52,053 nucleotides of DNA from Eubacterium sp. (lineage in GTDB: Bacteria > Bacillota > Clostridia > Oscillospirales > Acutalibacteraceae): assembly GCA_014465955.1 (NCBI GenBank), contig JACTVT010000012.1, forward strand, positions 1 to 52,053, written 5' to 3'. Positions 25,242 through 33,131 of the stretch are shown here, piece by piece (positions within the stretch are counted from its first letter, which is position 1; the number at the start of each line of letters is the position of its first letter). A program made the position numbers and the translations under genes. The notes below the pieces were generated by a model. The model worked only from the letters and a program-made list of their open reading frames with translations. It was not told the origin of the DNA and searched no databases.

Positions 25242-25987
25242 CTACAGTAAAAAATATTTATGACTATATAAATTCCGTTGCTCCTTTTGATACTATGGAA
25301 CAGTGGGACAATTCAGGCTTTCTTGTCGGTGATTTCCGTAAAGAGGTCAAAAAAGCGGTTGTAACGCTCGATGTTACAAAATCAGTTGCCGAATATGCAA
25401 AATCAATCGGCGCGGATTTGATTATTTCACACCACCCGATTATTTTCAGCGGCGTGAAATCCGTAAAAAAAGGCTCTGCACTTTATACTGCGGTGAATAA
25501 CGATATTGCCGTTGTTTCTGCTCATACAAATTTTGATATTGCTGAAAACGGTATTAATACCAATCTTTGCAAAATACTCGGTCTGAGTGATGTTCAGCAG
25601 ATTGAAAACAGTTTTATTGCTTACGGCAGCCTCGATTTTGAAATGAGCATTGATGATTTTGCCCAGTTCGTATCTGATACGCTTGACGTTTCGGGTATAA
25701 GATATACCGATACGGAAATGCCGATTAATACCGTTGCAGTCGGCGGCGGTGCGTGCGAAGAATTTGCAGAACTTGCGCTTAATTATGCAGATTGCTTTTT
25801 GACAGGTGATATGAAATATCATCAGATGCTTGATTTTGCAGAGCAGAATAAGGCGGTAATCAGCGCAGGTCATTTTGAAACCGAAGCACCTGCGTTTAAA
25901 ATGTTTATGGAAGATTTGAAAAAAGTATTTACAGATGTTGAATTTATCTGGGGCAATCAGCAAAACCCCGTTCACACAGTTATTTAA
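25238..25987 (+). CDS. NIF3-like dinuclear metal-centre protein
   Basis: The 249-residue protein belongs to the NIF3/YqfO family of ring-forming proteins with a two-metal site. Metal-binding motifs are LIISHHPIIFSGVK (paired histidines near residue 65), VSAHTNFDIAENGIN, and the C-terminal GHFETE. It is often annotated as GTP cyclohydrolase 1 type 2, but the biological role is unsettled. Compared with YqfO, it lacks the long inserted domain in the middle. It overlaps trmK by 4 nt (ATGA), and rqcH follows after 9 nt. Confidence 0.92.
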   Translation: MTTVKNIYDYINSVAPFDTMEQWDNSGFLVGDFRKEVKKAVVTLDVTKSVAEYAKSIGADLIISHHPIIFSGVKSVKKGSALYTAVNNDIAVVSAHTNFDIAENGINTNLCKILGLSDVQQIENSFIAYGSLDFEMSIDDFAQFVSDTLDVSGIRYTDTEMPINTVAVGGGACEEFAELALNYADCFLTGDMKYHQMLDFAEQNKAVISAGHFETEAPAFKMFMEDLKKVFTDVEFIWGNQQNPVHTVI

Positions 25988-25996
25988 AGGATTATT

Positions 25997-27676
25997 ATGG
26001 CACTTGACGGTATTTTTTTGCATCATATAAAAAATGAAATATCAGCCTTTGCAGTCGGCGCAAGGGTAGAGAAGATACACCAACCCTCAAAAGAGGAATT
26101 GGTGTTTTCTCTGCGTTCAAGAGAAGGTGCAAAAAAACTGCTTGTGTCAGCAAGGGCAGACAGTGCACGCATTCATTTTACCGAATTTCCGCCCGAAAAT
26201 CCTGCAAAACCTCCAATGCTCTGTATGCTTTTCAGAAAGCATCTGCTCAGCGCAAAAATAACCGATATTGAGCAGGACGGTCTTGAGAGAATACTTACAA
26301 TCGGGTTTGACAGTACTAATGAACTCGGTGACCATGTTTATTTTTCGCTTATTGTTGAAATTATGGGCAGATACAGCAATGTAATTCTTGTTGATGAAAA
26401 CGGTATTGTAGTTGACGCACTTAAAAGAGTCGATGAAGAAAAATCACAGGTCAGAACAATTTTGCCGGGTGAAAAATATCTTTCTCCGCCTGCACAGGAT
26501 AAAATGAATATTTTTGATGACGACGAAACACTTATTGAAAATCGTATCAGGGAAAGCAGAAAAACACCTTCAAAGGCTTTTCAGAACGCTGTTATGGGCG
26601 TTTCGCCGATTGTCTGCCGTGAGTATGAAAACGGAGCACCGCTTTCCGTGATTAAACAGTATGCAAAAAATCCCGAGTTTTCGGTTGTTGTTACCGATAA
26701 ACCGTTTGATTTTGCATTTATGCCGATAAATCAGTACGGCAGTCTTGCATCACTTAAAGAGTTTGACGGTCCGAGTGCGCTCCTTGATTATTTCTTTTAT
26801 GAAAAAGTCAGAATAGACAGAATTCGCCAGCGCTCTGCCGAACTGTTCAAAACCCTGCAGAATCTTCAGGAGCGTGCAGTGCGTAAAGCGGCAAACAGAG
26901 AAAAAGAACTTGAAGAATGCAAAGACAAAGAAACTTACAGAATTTTCGGCGATTTAATTATTTCAAATCAGTATGCACTTAAAAAGGGTGCTCCGTATTA
27001 CGATTTGCAGAATTATTATGATGAAAATAAAACAGTCCGCATTCCTGCCGATGTAACGCTTTCGCCTGCTCAGAATGCGCAGAAATATTATAAGGAATAC
27101 CGCAAAAAGCAGATAGCCGAAACGAAACTTACAGATTTTATTGCACAGGCAAGGCAGGAGGCCGAATATCTTGATTCGGTTATTGACAGTCTGTCACGTG
27201 CCGAAACTGACAGTGAGATTTCCGCAATCAGAACAGAACTTGCCGAAACAGGCTTTTTAAAGCGTAAATCATTTAAAAGCAAAAATGAAAAAGCACTTAA
27301 GCCAATGGAATATGAAAGCACGGAGGGTTACAAAATTTTCGTCGGCAGAAATAACGTTATGAATGATAAATTAACGCTTAAAACCGCCAAAAATTATGAC
27401 CTCTGGTTTCATGTTAAGGACACGGCAGGCTCTCACGTTGTAGTTCAGAATGACGGCAGAGAGTTTACGGATAAGGTTATCCGTGAGGCGGCACTTCTTG
27501 CCTCATATAACAGCAAGGCAGGTCATTCCTCAAATGTTCCTGTTGATTATACTATTATTAAGAATGTTAAAAAGCCTGTCGGTGCTAAACCGGGTATGGT
27601 TATTTATGATGATTATAAAACTGAATTTGTAACTCCTAATATGGAAGAGATAGAAAGGATAAAGCGAATTGTTTAA
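25997..27676 (+). CDS. rqcH: Ribosome quality control protein RqcH (NFACT family)
   Basis: The 559-residue protein has the NFACT-N domain (MALDGIFLHHIKNEI through about residue 200), helical coiled-coil segments (about 260-430) and the NFACT-R domain. The last contains YKIFVGRNNVMNDKLTLK and DLWFHVKDTAGSHVVV. RqcH binds obstructed 50S subunits and recruits tRNA-Ala to add C-terminal alanine tails. Older annotations call it fibronectin-binding protein. The ATG at 25997 follows AAAGGATTATT. ispD begins inside its last codons. Confidence 0.93.
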   Translation: MALDGIFLHHIKNEISAFAVGARVEKIHQPSKEELVFSLRSREGAKKLLVSARADSARIHFTEFPPENPAKPPMLCMLFRKHLLSAKITDIEQDGLERILTIGFDSTNELGDHVYFSLIVEIMGRYSNVILVDENGIVVDALKRVDEEKSQVRTILPGEKYLSPPAQDKMNIFDDDETLIENRIRESRKTPSKAFQNAVMGVSPIVCREYENGAPLSVIKQYAKNPEFSVVVTDKPFDFAFMPINQYGSLASLKEFDGPSALLDYFFYEKVRIDRIRQRSAELFKTLQNLQERAVRKAANREKELEECKDKETYRIFGDLIISNQYALKKGAPYYDLQNYYDENKTVRIPADVTLSPAQNAQKYYKEYRKKQIAETKLTDFIAQARQEAEYLDSVIDSLSRAETDSEISAIRTELAETGFLKRKSFKSKNEKALKPMEYESTEGYKIFVGRNNVMNDKLTLKTAKNYDLWFHVKDTAGSHVVVQNDGREFTDKVIREAALLASYNSKAGHSSNVPVDYTIIKNVKKPVGAKPGMVIYDDYKTEFVTPNMEEIERIKRIV

Positions 27677-28346
27677 CGTAGCAGTAATCCTCGGTGCAGG
27701 CAACGGCACCAGAATGGGAATTGAAAAAAGCAAAATGCTTATTGATATAGGCGGCAAGTCGGTTATTCAGCGCAGTGTTGAGGCGTTTCTCGATTTGCCT
27801 CAGGTTGACGAGATTATAGTTGTCTGCCGTGAATGTGATGTTGAGGCGTTTTCCGATATTCTGGAAAGTGAAAAGGTTTCGTTTGTAATCGGCGGCGCAA
27901 CGAGGCAGGAAAGCGTTAAAAATGCTGTAGTAATGATTGACGAATGCGATTATATTATTATTCACGACGGCGCAAGACCGCTTGTAACTCAGAAAGCAAT
28001 TATTAATACATATGACAAGGCGGTTGCCTGCGGTGCGGCGGCAACAGGTGTTCAGGTTAAGGATACGATTAAGGTTGTTGATGATAAACTGTTGATAACC
28101 GATACACCTGACAGAAGTTCGCTTATTTCTATTCAGACACCGCAGATTTTCAATTTCGGCCTTTATAAAAAAGCAATTGCGCAGGCTGAAAAAGAGGGCA
28201 GGGATTATACCGATGACTGCCAACTGGTAGAGAATATCGGTCAGAAGGTTTATGCTGTTCGCGGCGATTATGATAATATTAAAATAACAACCAAAGAAGA
28301 TATTTTGCACGCAGAAAGTATTTTAAAAGCGAGGGGTGAAGAGTAA
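27669..28346 (+). CDS. ispD: 2-C-methyl-D-erythritol 4-phosphate cytidylyltransferase
   Basis: The 225-residue enzyme makes CDP-methylerythritol in the non-mevalonate isoprenoid pathway. The CTP-binding signature is VAVILGAGNGTRMG at the N terminus. Other family motifs are IIHDGARPLV near residue 98 and DRSSLISIQTPQIF, and TDDCQLVE comes later. The start is a TTG at 27669 with AAAGGATAAAGCGAA before it, overlapping the rqcH end by 8 nt. ispF starts within its stop codon. Having ispD and ispF adjacent is the usual order. Confidence 0.94.
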   Translation: MFNVAVILGAGNGTRMGIEKSKMLIDIGGKSVIQRSVEAFLDLPQVDEIIVVCRECDVEAFSDILESEKVSFVIGGATRQESVKNAVVMIDECDYIIIHDGARPLVTQKAIINTYDKAVACGAAATGVQVKDTIKVVDDKLLITDTPDRSSLISIQTPQIFNFGLYKKAIAQAEKEGRDYTDDCQLVENIGQKVYAVRGDYDNIKITTKEDILHAESILKARGEE

Positions 28347-28813
28347 TGAGAATCGGTCATGGTTATGATGTGCACAGATTTGCCGAAAACAGAAAATGCA
28401 TAATCGGCGGAGTTGAGATACCGTATGAAAAAGGACTGTTGGGTCACAGTGACGCTGATGTTCTTCTCCATGCAATAAGCGATGCAATTCTCGGTGCGTG
28501 CGCAATGGGCGATATAGGACATCTTTTCCCTGATACAGACCCCGAATTTGAGGGGGCAGACAGTCTTGTTCTGCTTGAAAAGGTTGTTGAGGCAGTCGGC
28601 GCAAAAGGCTATAAGGTTGGCAACATTGATTCAACAATTATTGCGCAGGCTCCCAAAATGGCGCCGTATATAAATGATATGCGTGCAAATATTGCCAAAG
28701 CCTGCAATGTTGATGTTGACGTAGTTTCCGTCAAGGCGACTACCGAAGAAAAATTGGGCTTCACAGGCGCACTGCAGGGCATTTCCGCCCACGCCGTGTG
28801 CATTATGCTTTAA
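28346..28813 (+). CDS. ispF: 2-C-methyl-D-erythritol 2,4-cyclodiphosphate synthase
   Basis: This 155-residue trimeric enzyme follows IspD and IspE in isoprenoid synthesis. The zinc-binding DVH of IGHGYDVHRF and the H of LGHSDADVLLHAI are intact. DIGHLFPDTD and KATTEEKLGFTG are also conserved. The start ATG overlaps the ispD stop (TAATG). ispE is not in the window, while ispH is present as a fusion about 5 kb upstream. The GH43 gene begins 18 nt after the stop. Confidence 0.96.
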   Translation: MRIGHGYDVHRFAENRKCIIGGVEIPYEKGLLGHSDADVLLHAISDAILGACAMGDIGHLFPDTDPEFEGADSLVLLEKVVEAVGAKGYKVGNIDSTIIAQAPKMAPYINDMRANIAKACNVDVDVVSVKATTEEKLGFTGALQGISAHAVCIML

Positions 28814-28831
28814 TTTAAAAGTGAGAATGAT

Positions 28832-29680
28832 ATGAAATTAACTGACATAAATATCCGTGATCCGTTTGTGCTTTGTGACGATAATAAATACTATCTTTAC
28901 GGTACAAGGGCAAAGGATTTCGGTGTGAATACCAAAGGCTTTGATGTTTATGTTTCCGATGATTTGAAAAATTGGAGTACCCCAATAGAATGCTTTAATT
29001 CTGAAATGAATAATCTTAACCGTGGCGTCAACTGGGCGCCCGAGGTTCACAAATATAACGGCGTTTATTATATGTTTGCAACCTTTACCAAAGAAAACAA
29101 TCTTCGGGGAACATATATTTTAAAGTCGGATAATCCAAAAGGTCCGTTTGTCCCTTACAGCCGCGGTGCAGTTACTCCGTATGATTGGGAATGCCTTGAC
29201 GGTACGTTATATATCGGCACAGACGGCGCACCATATATTGTTTTTTGTCACGAGCATACGCAGATTAAAGACGGAACAATCTGTTATTCAAAACTTAAAG
29301 ATGATTTAACGGCTGCCTGCTCAAAGCCTGTAACGCTTTTTTCGGGCTCATCACTTTTGCAGGCATCTCATCTGAAAAACGGTCACTATGTAACAGACGG
29401 TCCTTTTATGTACAGAACGACTGACGGTACACTGCTTATGATTTGGTCGACATTTATCGGCGGCGAGTATGCCGAATGTATCGCAAAATCAGACAATGGA
29501 GAGATTGACGGTAATTTTGTTCATCTTGATCCGCTTATAACCGATGACGGCGGTCACGGCATGATTTTTACTGCTGATAATAAATTAATGCTCACTTTTC
29601 ATTCACCAAATAAAACCAACTTTGAACACCCTGTTTTCAAAGAATTAATTGATATTGGTGATATAATAAAATTAAAATAA
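28832..29680 (+). CDS. Glycoside hydrolase family 43 enzyme
   Basis: The 282-residue protein has the five-bladed propeller features of GH43. IRDPFVL near residue 8 provides the catalytic-base Asp. WAPEVHKYNGVYYMFAT near residue 70 is the second blade motif, and a later Glu in TDGPFMYRTTDGT is the likely proton donor. Family 43 cleaves arabinose- and xylose-containing plant glycans. With no signal peptide, this enzyme should work on internalised oligosaccharides, and the exact bond is not predictable. It follows ispF by 18 nt, but a metabolic link is not apparent. A terminator follows. Confidence 0.9.
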   Translation: MKLTDINIRDPFVLCDDNKYYLYGTRAKDFGVNTKGFDVYVSDDLKNWSTPIECFNSEMNNLNRGVNWAPEVHKYNGVYYMFATFTKENNLRGTYILKSDNPKGPFVPYSRGAVTPYDWECLDGTLYIGTDGAPYIVFCHEHTQIKDGTICYSKLKDDLTAACSKPVTLFSGSSLLQASHLKNGHYVTDGPFMYRTTDGTLLMIWSTFIGGEYAECIAKSDNGEIDGNFVHLDPLITDDGGHGMIFTADNKLMLTFHSPNKTNFEHPVFKELIDIGDIIKLK

Positions 29681-29691
29681 ACTCATATTTT

Positions 29692-29737
29692 GCCTGATAA
29701 TGCTGTAATTATAGTATTATCAGGCTATATTTTTTTA
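29692..29737 (+). terminator. Terminator after the GH43 gene
   Basis: The perfect stem GCCTGATAAT/ATTATCAGGC with a 14-nt loop is followed by TATA and seven T residues. Confidence 0.82.
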
Positions 29738-29754
29738 AATATTTGTTAACACTA

Positions 29755-29782
29755 TTGACAAATGGAAAATTCTTGCTAAAAT
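29755..29782 (+). promoter_or_regulatory. Promoter of groESL
   Basis: TTGACA (29755-29760) and TAAAAT (29777-29782) with 16-nt spacing, immediately upstream of the CIRCE operator. Confidence 0.75.
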
Positions 29783-29787
29783 AGTAA

Positions 29788-29814
29788 TTAGCACTCGAGG
29801 TCATAGAGTGCTAA
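29788..29814 (+). promoter_or_regulatory. CIRCE operator (HrcA binding site)
   Basis: TTAGCACTC, nine bases, GAGTGCTAA: a perfect match to the CIRCE inverted repeat. It overlaps the transcription start of groESL, so HrcA should repress the operon until heat or protein stress removes it. hrcA is not in this window. Confidence 0.96.
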
Positions 29815-29851
29815 AACTTGAAAATTATTTTTAAATAGAGGTGACATTCTT

Positions 29852-30124
29852 ATGACTATTAAACCACTTGCAGACAAGGTTCTGCTCAAATCGGTTGAGG
29901 CAGAAGAAACAACGGCATCAGGACTTTTTATTGCCGCATCGGCACAGGAAAAGCCTGAATTTATGCTTGTAGAGGCAGTTGGCCCGGGTACTGAAGAAAA
30001 CCCGATGACTGTCAGCAAAGGCGACAAAGTAATCATTACAAAATACAGCGGCACAGATGTTAAACTTGACGGTCAGGATTACACAATCGCATCTGTTAAA
30101 GACATTCTTGCCGTAGTTGAGTAA
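29852..30124 (+). CDS. groES: Co-chaperonin GroES
   Basis: The 90-residue 10-kDa chaperonin forms the heptameric lid of the GroEL chamber. TIKPLADKVLLKSVEAEE at the N terminus, the mobile loop ETTASGLFI and the C-terminal DYTIASVKDILAVVE are intact. The ATG at 29852 follows AGAGGTGACATTCTT. It lies 38 nt downstream of the CIRCE operator, and groEL follows after 30 nt. Confidence 0.97.
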   Translation: MTIKPLADKVLLKSVEAEETTASGLFIAASAQEKPEFMLVEAVGPGTEENPMTVSKGDKVIITKYSGTDVKLDGQDYTIASVKDILAVVE

Positions 30125-30154
30125 TCACATCAGAAATATGGGAGGTAATTTATA

Positions 30155-31795
30155 ATGGCAAAGGATATTATTTTCGGCGAAGATGCCCGCAAGGCTCTTC
30201 AGGCAGGTATTGATAAACTGGCAAACACAGTTAAAATCACGCTCGGTCCTAAAGGCAGAAACGTGGTTCTTGATAAAAAGTACGGCGCTCCACTTATCAC
30301 AAACGACGGCGTAACAATTGCTAAAGAAATTGAACTCGATAACGCTTTTGAAAATATGGGCGCACAACTTGTTAAAGAGGTTTCTTCAAAAACAAACGAC
30401 GATGCAGGCGACGGCACAACAACTGCTACACTTCTTGCTCAGGCTCTTGTTCGTGAGGGTATGAAAAACGTTGCCGCAGGCGCAAACCCGATGGTTGTTA
30501 AAAACGGTATCAAGGCTGCCGTTGATGAAGCGGTTAATGCCGTAAAAGCAAATTCAAAGCAGGTAAGCGGCACAAATGATATTGCACGTGTTGCAACTGT
30601 TTCCGCTCAGGATGAATATATCGGCTCACTTATTGCAGACGCTATGGAAAAGGTTTCTGCAGACGGCGTTATCACTGTTGAAGAATCAAAAACAGCCGAA
30701 ACTGTTTGTGAAGTTGTTGAGGGTATGCAGTTTGACCGTGGTTACATCAGCCCTTATATGGTAACAGATACAGATAAAATGGAAGCAGTTATTGATGATG
30801 CTCTCCTTCTTATCACAGACAAAAAAATTTCAACCGTTCAGGACATTCTTCCTCTTCTCGAATCAGTTCTCAAGAGCGGTCAGAAACTTGTTATTGTGGC
30901 TGAAGACGTTGAGGGTGAGGCTCTGCAGACAATTCTTCTTAACAAACTCCGCGGCACATTCACCTGCGTATGCGTAAAAGCACCCGGTTTCGGCGACAGA
31001 AGAAAGGATATGCTTCAGGATATTGCTGTTCTTACAGGCGGTCAGGTTATTACATCAGATCTCGGTATTGAACTTAAAGATGCAACAATGAATATGCTCG
31101 GCAAGGCTCGCCAGGTAAAAGTTACAAAAGAAAATACAATTATTGTTGACGGTGCAGGCGATGCAAACGAAATCAAAGCGCGTGTAGGACAGATCAGAAC
31201 TGCTATTGAGGCATCAACATCTGAATTTGATACTGAAAAACTTCAGGAAAGACTTGCCAAAATGGCAGGCGGTGTTGCAGTTATCAAGGTTGGCGCTGCT
31301 ACCGAAACAGAAATGAAAGAAAAGAAACTCCGTATTGAAGACGCTCTTGCTGCTACCAAGGCAGCAGTCGAAGAGGGCATTGTAGCAGGCGGCGGCGTTG
31401 CTCTTATCAATGCAGTTCCTGCTGTTGAAAAACTTCTTGATACAGATGACGCTGATTTCAAAACAGGTGTTTCAATCGTTCTTAAGGCACTTGAAGAGCC
31501 TGTTCGTCAGATTGCAAAGAATGCAGGCATGGAAGGCTCTGTAATTCTTGATAAAATCCTTAATGCAAATAAGGCAGGCTACGGCTACAATTTTGCCGCT
31601 AATGAGTACTGCGATATGATTGAAGCAGGTATCGTAGACCCTGCAAAGGTTACACGTTCCGCACTCCAGAACGCTGCATCTGTTGCATCAATGGTACTCA
31701 CAACCGAGTCACTTGTAACAGATATCAAAGACCCGCAGGCAGACGCTGCAAATGCAGCCGCTATGGCAGCCGCAGCCCAGGGCGGTATGTACTAA
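30155..31795 (+). CDS. groEL: Chaperonin GroEL
   Basis: The 546-residue 60-kDa chaperonin folds proteins with GroES in an ATP-dependent cycle. TLGPKGRNVVLDKKYGAP, NDGVTIAKEIEL and DDAGDGTTTATLLAQ are present, and AALEEGIVAGGG is represented by AAVEEGIVAGGG. The C terminus ends AAQGGMY, a shortened form of the usual GGM tail. The ATG at 30155 follows GGGAGG. It is controlled with groES by the upstream CIRCE. A 47-nt palindrome and a 28-nt element lie after the stop. Confidence 0.98.
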   Translation: MAKDIIFGEDARKALQAGIDKLANTVKITLGPKGRNVVLDKKYGAPLITNDGVTIAKEIELDNAFENMGAQLVKEVSSKTNDDAGDGTTTATLLAQALVREGMKNVAAGANPMVVKNGIKAAVDEAVNAVKANSKQVSGTNDIARVATVSAQDEYIGSLIADAMEKVSADGVITVEESKTAETVCEVVEGMQFDRGYISPYMVTDTDKMEAVIDDALLLITDKKISTVQDILPLLESVLKSGQKLVIVAEDVEGEALQTILLNKLRGTFTCVCVKAPGFGDRRKDMLQDIAVLTGGQVITSDLGIELKDATMNMLGKARQVKVTKENTIIVDGAGDANEIKARVGQIRTAIEASTSEFDTEKLQERLAKMAGGVAVIKVGAATETEMKEKKLRIEDALAATKAAVEEGIVAGGGVALINAVPAVEKLLDTDDADFKTGVSIVLKALEEPVRQIAKNAGMEGSVILDKILNANKAGYGYNFAANEYCDMIEAGIVDPAKVTRSALQNAASVASMVLTTESLVTDIKDPQADAANAAAMAAAAQGGMY

Positions 31796-31798
31796 TAC

Positions 31799-31847
31799 TT
31801 GCCTCCCTTGTTAAAGGGAGGTGCCGAGGCACGAGGCGGAGGGATTC
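31799..31847 (+). repeat. Longer palindromic repeat, GCCTCCC type, copy 1
   Basis: It starts GCCTCCCTTGTTAAAGGGAGG (stem CCTCCCTT/AAGGGAGG), passes through a second short stem and ends GGCGGAGGGATTC. The copy at 39197-39242 has the same start and end and a different middle. Confidence 0.8.
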
Positions 31848-31857
31848 GCCTATACCT

Positions 31858-31885
31858 TATTGGGAGGGTCTCCGTGCCCTCCCGT
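31858..31885 (+). repeat. 28-nt palindromic element, copy 10
   Basis: The core GGGAGGG, TCTCCGTG, CCCTCCC and final GT is intact. The first bases differ from the usual GTAG. It may end groESL transcripts because a T run follows. Confidence 0.75.
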
Positions 31886-31917
31886 TTTTATATACCTAAA
31901 TTTCTTGTCATTTCCTG

Positions 31918-31946
31918 TTGACAAACGTATTTTTTTGTATTATAAT
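31918..31946 (+). promoter_or_regulatory. Consensus promoter of the T-box leader
   Basis: TTGACA (31918-31923) and TATAAT (31941-31946) match the sigma-A consensus exactly with 17-nt spacing. Confidence 0.85.
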
Positions 31947-31952
31947 CTTACA

Positions 31953-32225
31953 AAATAGTATTTAAACACATTGACAAGAACAAAAATCGGTTTTGTGCTT
32001 TTATTCAGAGAAATGCCGGTCGGTGCGAGGCATTAAAAGTAAAATCGTAATATCCTCTTTGAGTGGCTGTACTGAAATTCAAGTAAGTGCAGACGGCGGC
32101 AACCGTTATAAATGCAAGCGAATGTTGGTTCGTTGAGTGCGTCTTGCAAAAGATGAAAAAGAGTGGTACCGCGGTATTAATTATCGTCTCTTTACCTTAA
32201 CAGGGTAAAGAGGCGTTTTTTTGTT
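31953..32225 (+). promoter_or_regulatory. T-box riboswitch
   Basis: The leader shows AGAGAAATGCC with GGTCGGTGCGA and GGCATT, the distal part of stem I. The T-box AAGAGTGGTACCGCGG lies at 32159-32174. An intrinsic terminator follows (GTCTCTTTACC with GGGTAAAGAGGC, then seven T). Uncharged tRNA would bind the specifier codon and the T-box bulge to prevent termination. The specifier should lie in CGTAATATCCTCTTTGAG. ATA or ATC (isoleucine) and TAT (tyrosine) are possible readings, and I cannot decide by eye. The regulated genes are the oxidoreductase subunits at 32246-35268. Confidence 0.9.
32185..32222 (+). terminator. T-box intrinsic terminator
   Basis: The stem of 12 positions (32185-32196 with 32203-32214) closes on a 6-nt loop and runs into seven T residues. 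Its 5' arm would be used by the competing antiterminator containing the T-box. Confidence 0.88.
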
Positions 32226-32245
32226 CTTAAATCAGGAGGTAAACT

Positions 32246-32827
32246 ATGAAAGATGTTGTAGAAATCCGCTGGCACGGCAGAGGCGGTCAGGGTGCAAAAA
32301 CCGCTGCTCTGCTCCTTGCCGATGTAGCGTTCAAAACAGGCAGTTATGTTCAGGGCTTTCCTGAATACGGCCCTGAAAGAATGGGTGCGCCAATTACTGC
32401 TTATAACCGTATAAGCAAAAACGAAATTCGTGTTCATTCCAATATTTATAACCCTGATTTTGTTGTTGTTGTTGACGAGGGTCTGCTCGATACCGTTAAT
32501 GTTACCGCAGGTCTGAGCGAAGACGGCGCAATTCTAATTAACACAGCCAAGGGCAAAGATGAAATTATTCCTCATCTTCACGGCTACAAAGGCAGAGTGT
32601 TTACAGTAGATGCCCGCAAGGTTTCCGTTGCCTGCCTCGGCAAGTATTTCCCGAATTCACCTATGCTTGCAGGCATTGTAAAAGTTTCAAATGTTATGGA
32701 TTTTGATGAGTTCCTCTCTGAAATGGAGGCATCATTCAGCCATAAATTTGCATCAAAGCCTGAGGTTATCGAGGGTAATATGAACGCTCTCAAAATGACT
32801 TTTGATGAAGTTAAGGAGGTTATCTAA
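32246..32827 (+). CDS. 2-oxoacid:ferredoxin oxidoreductase, gamma subunit
   Basis: The 193-residue subunit begins with EIRWHGRGGQGAKTAALLLA, the hallmark of the gamma chain of archaeal-type pyruvate or 2-oxoisovalerate:ferredoxin oxidoreductases. GFPEYGPERMGAPITAYNR follows. Together with the next three genes it forms a thiamine-diphosphate enzyme that converts a 2-oxoacid plus CoA into acyl-CoA, reducing ferredoxin, or runs in reverse. Sequence alone does not tell pyruvate (POR) from branched-chain (VOR) substrates. The T-box upstream favours an amino-acid-related substrate. The ATG at 32246 follows AGGAGG. The delta gene starts immediately after its stop. Confidence 0.9.
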   Translation: MKDVVEIRWHGRGGQGAKTAALLLADVAFKTGSYVQGFPEYGPERMGAPITAYNRISKNEIRVHSNIYNPDFVVVVDEGLLDTVNVTAGLSEDGAILINTAKGKDEIIPHLHGYKGRVFTVDARKVSVACLGKYFPNSPMLAGIVKVSNVMDFDEFLSEMEASFSHKFASKPEVIEGNMNALKMTFDEVKEVI

Positions 32828-33130
32828 ATGAAATCAGATGTAAATAAATTAGGTCTTGATTGCAAATGGCAGGATCTTACGGAAGGTATGCAGATTTACG
32901 GTCCCGAAACCTCTGTACACTTTCATACAGGCGAGTGGACTTCAATTAAACCCGAACTTCACGAGGATTTGTGCATTCATTGCTTAATGTGCGTTCCTGT
33001 TTGCCCTGACAGCGTTATCCCTGTTGTAGACGGCAAACGCGGCGCTTTTGATTATGACCACTGCAAAGGATGCGGCATTTGCGTTAAAGCCTGCCATACA
33101 GGCGCTATCACAATGAAGGGGGTAAAGTAA
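32828..33130 (+). CDS. 2-oxoacid:ferredoxin oxidoreductase, delta (ferredoxin) subunit
   Basis: This 100-residue electron-transfer subunit carries two [4Fe-4S] motifs: CIHCLMCVPVCPDSVIP near residue 49 and CKGCGICVKACHTGAI near residue 78. It passes electrons from the TPP site to free ferredoxin. The gene begins directly after the gamma stop with AAGGAGG as ribosome site, and the alpha gene starts 1 nt after it. The length is normal. Confidence 0.93.
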   Translation: MKSDVNKLGLDCKWQDLTEGMQIYGPETSVHFHTGEWTSIKPELHEDLCIHCLMCVPVCPDSVIPVVDGKRGAFDYDHCKGCGICVKACHTGAITMKGVK

Positions 33131-33131
33131 A

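Larger units (their letters stand above)
31796..32245 (+). other. 450-nt gene-free region between groEL and the oxidoreductase operon
   Basis: It holds, in order, a long palindromic repeat (31799-31847), a 28-nt element (31858-31885), a consensus promoter (31918-31946), a T-box leader with intrinsic terminator (31953-32225) and the ribosome site for the gene at 32246. No coding sequence is supported. Confidence 0.8.

Noticed and set aside
27636..28310. Minus-strand open frame of 224 codons
   Set aside because: It lies antisense to the well-supported ispD gene and contains no family motif.
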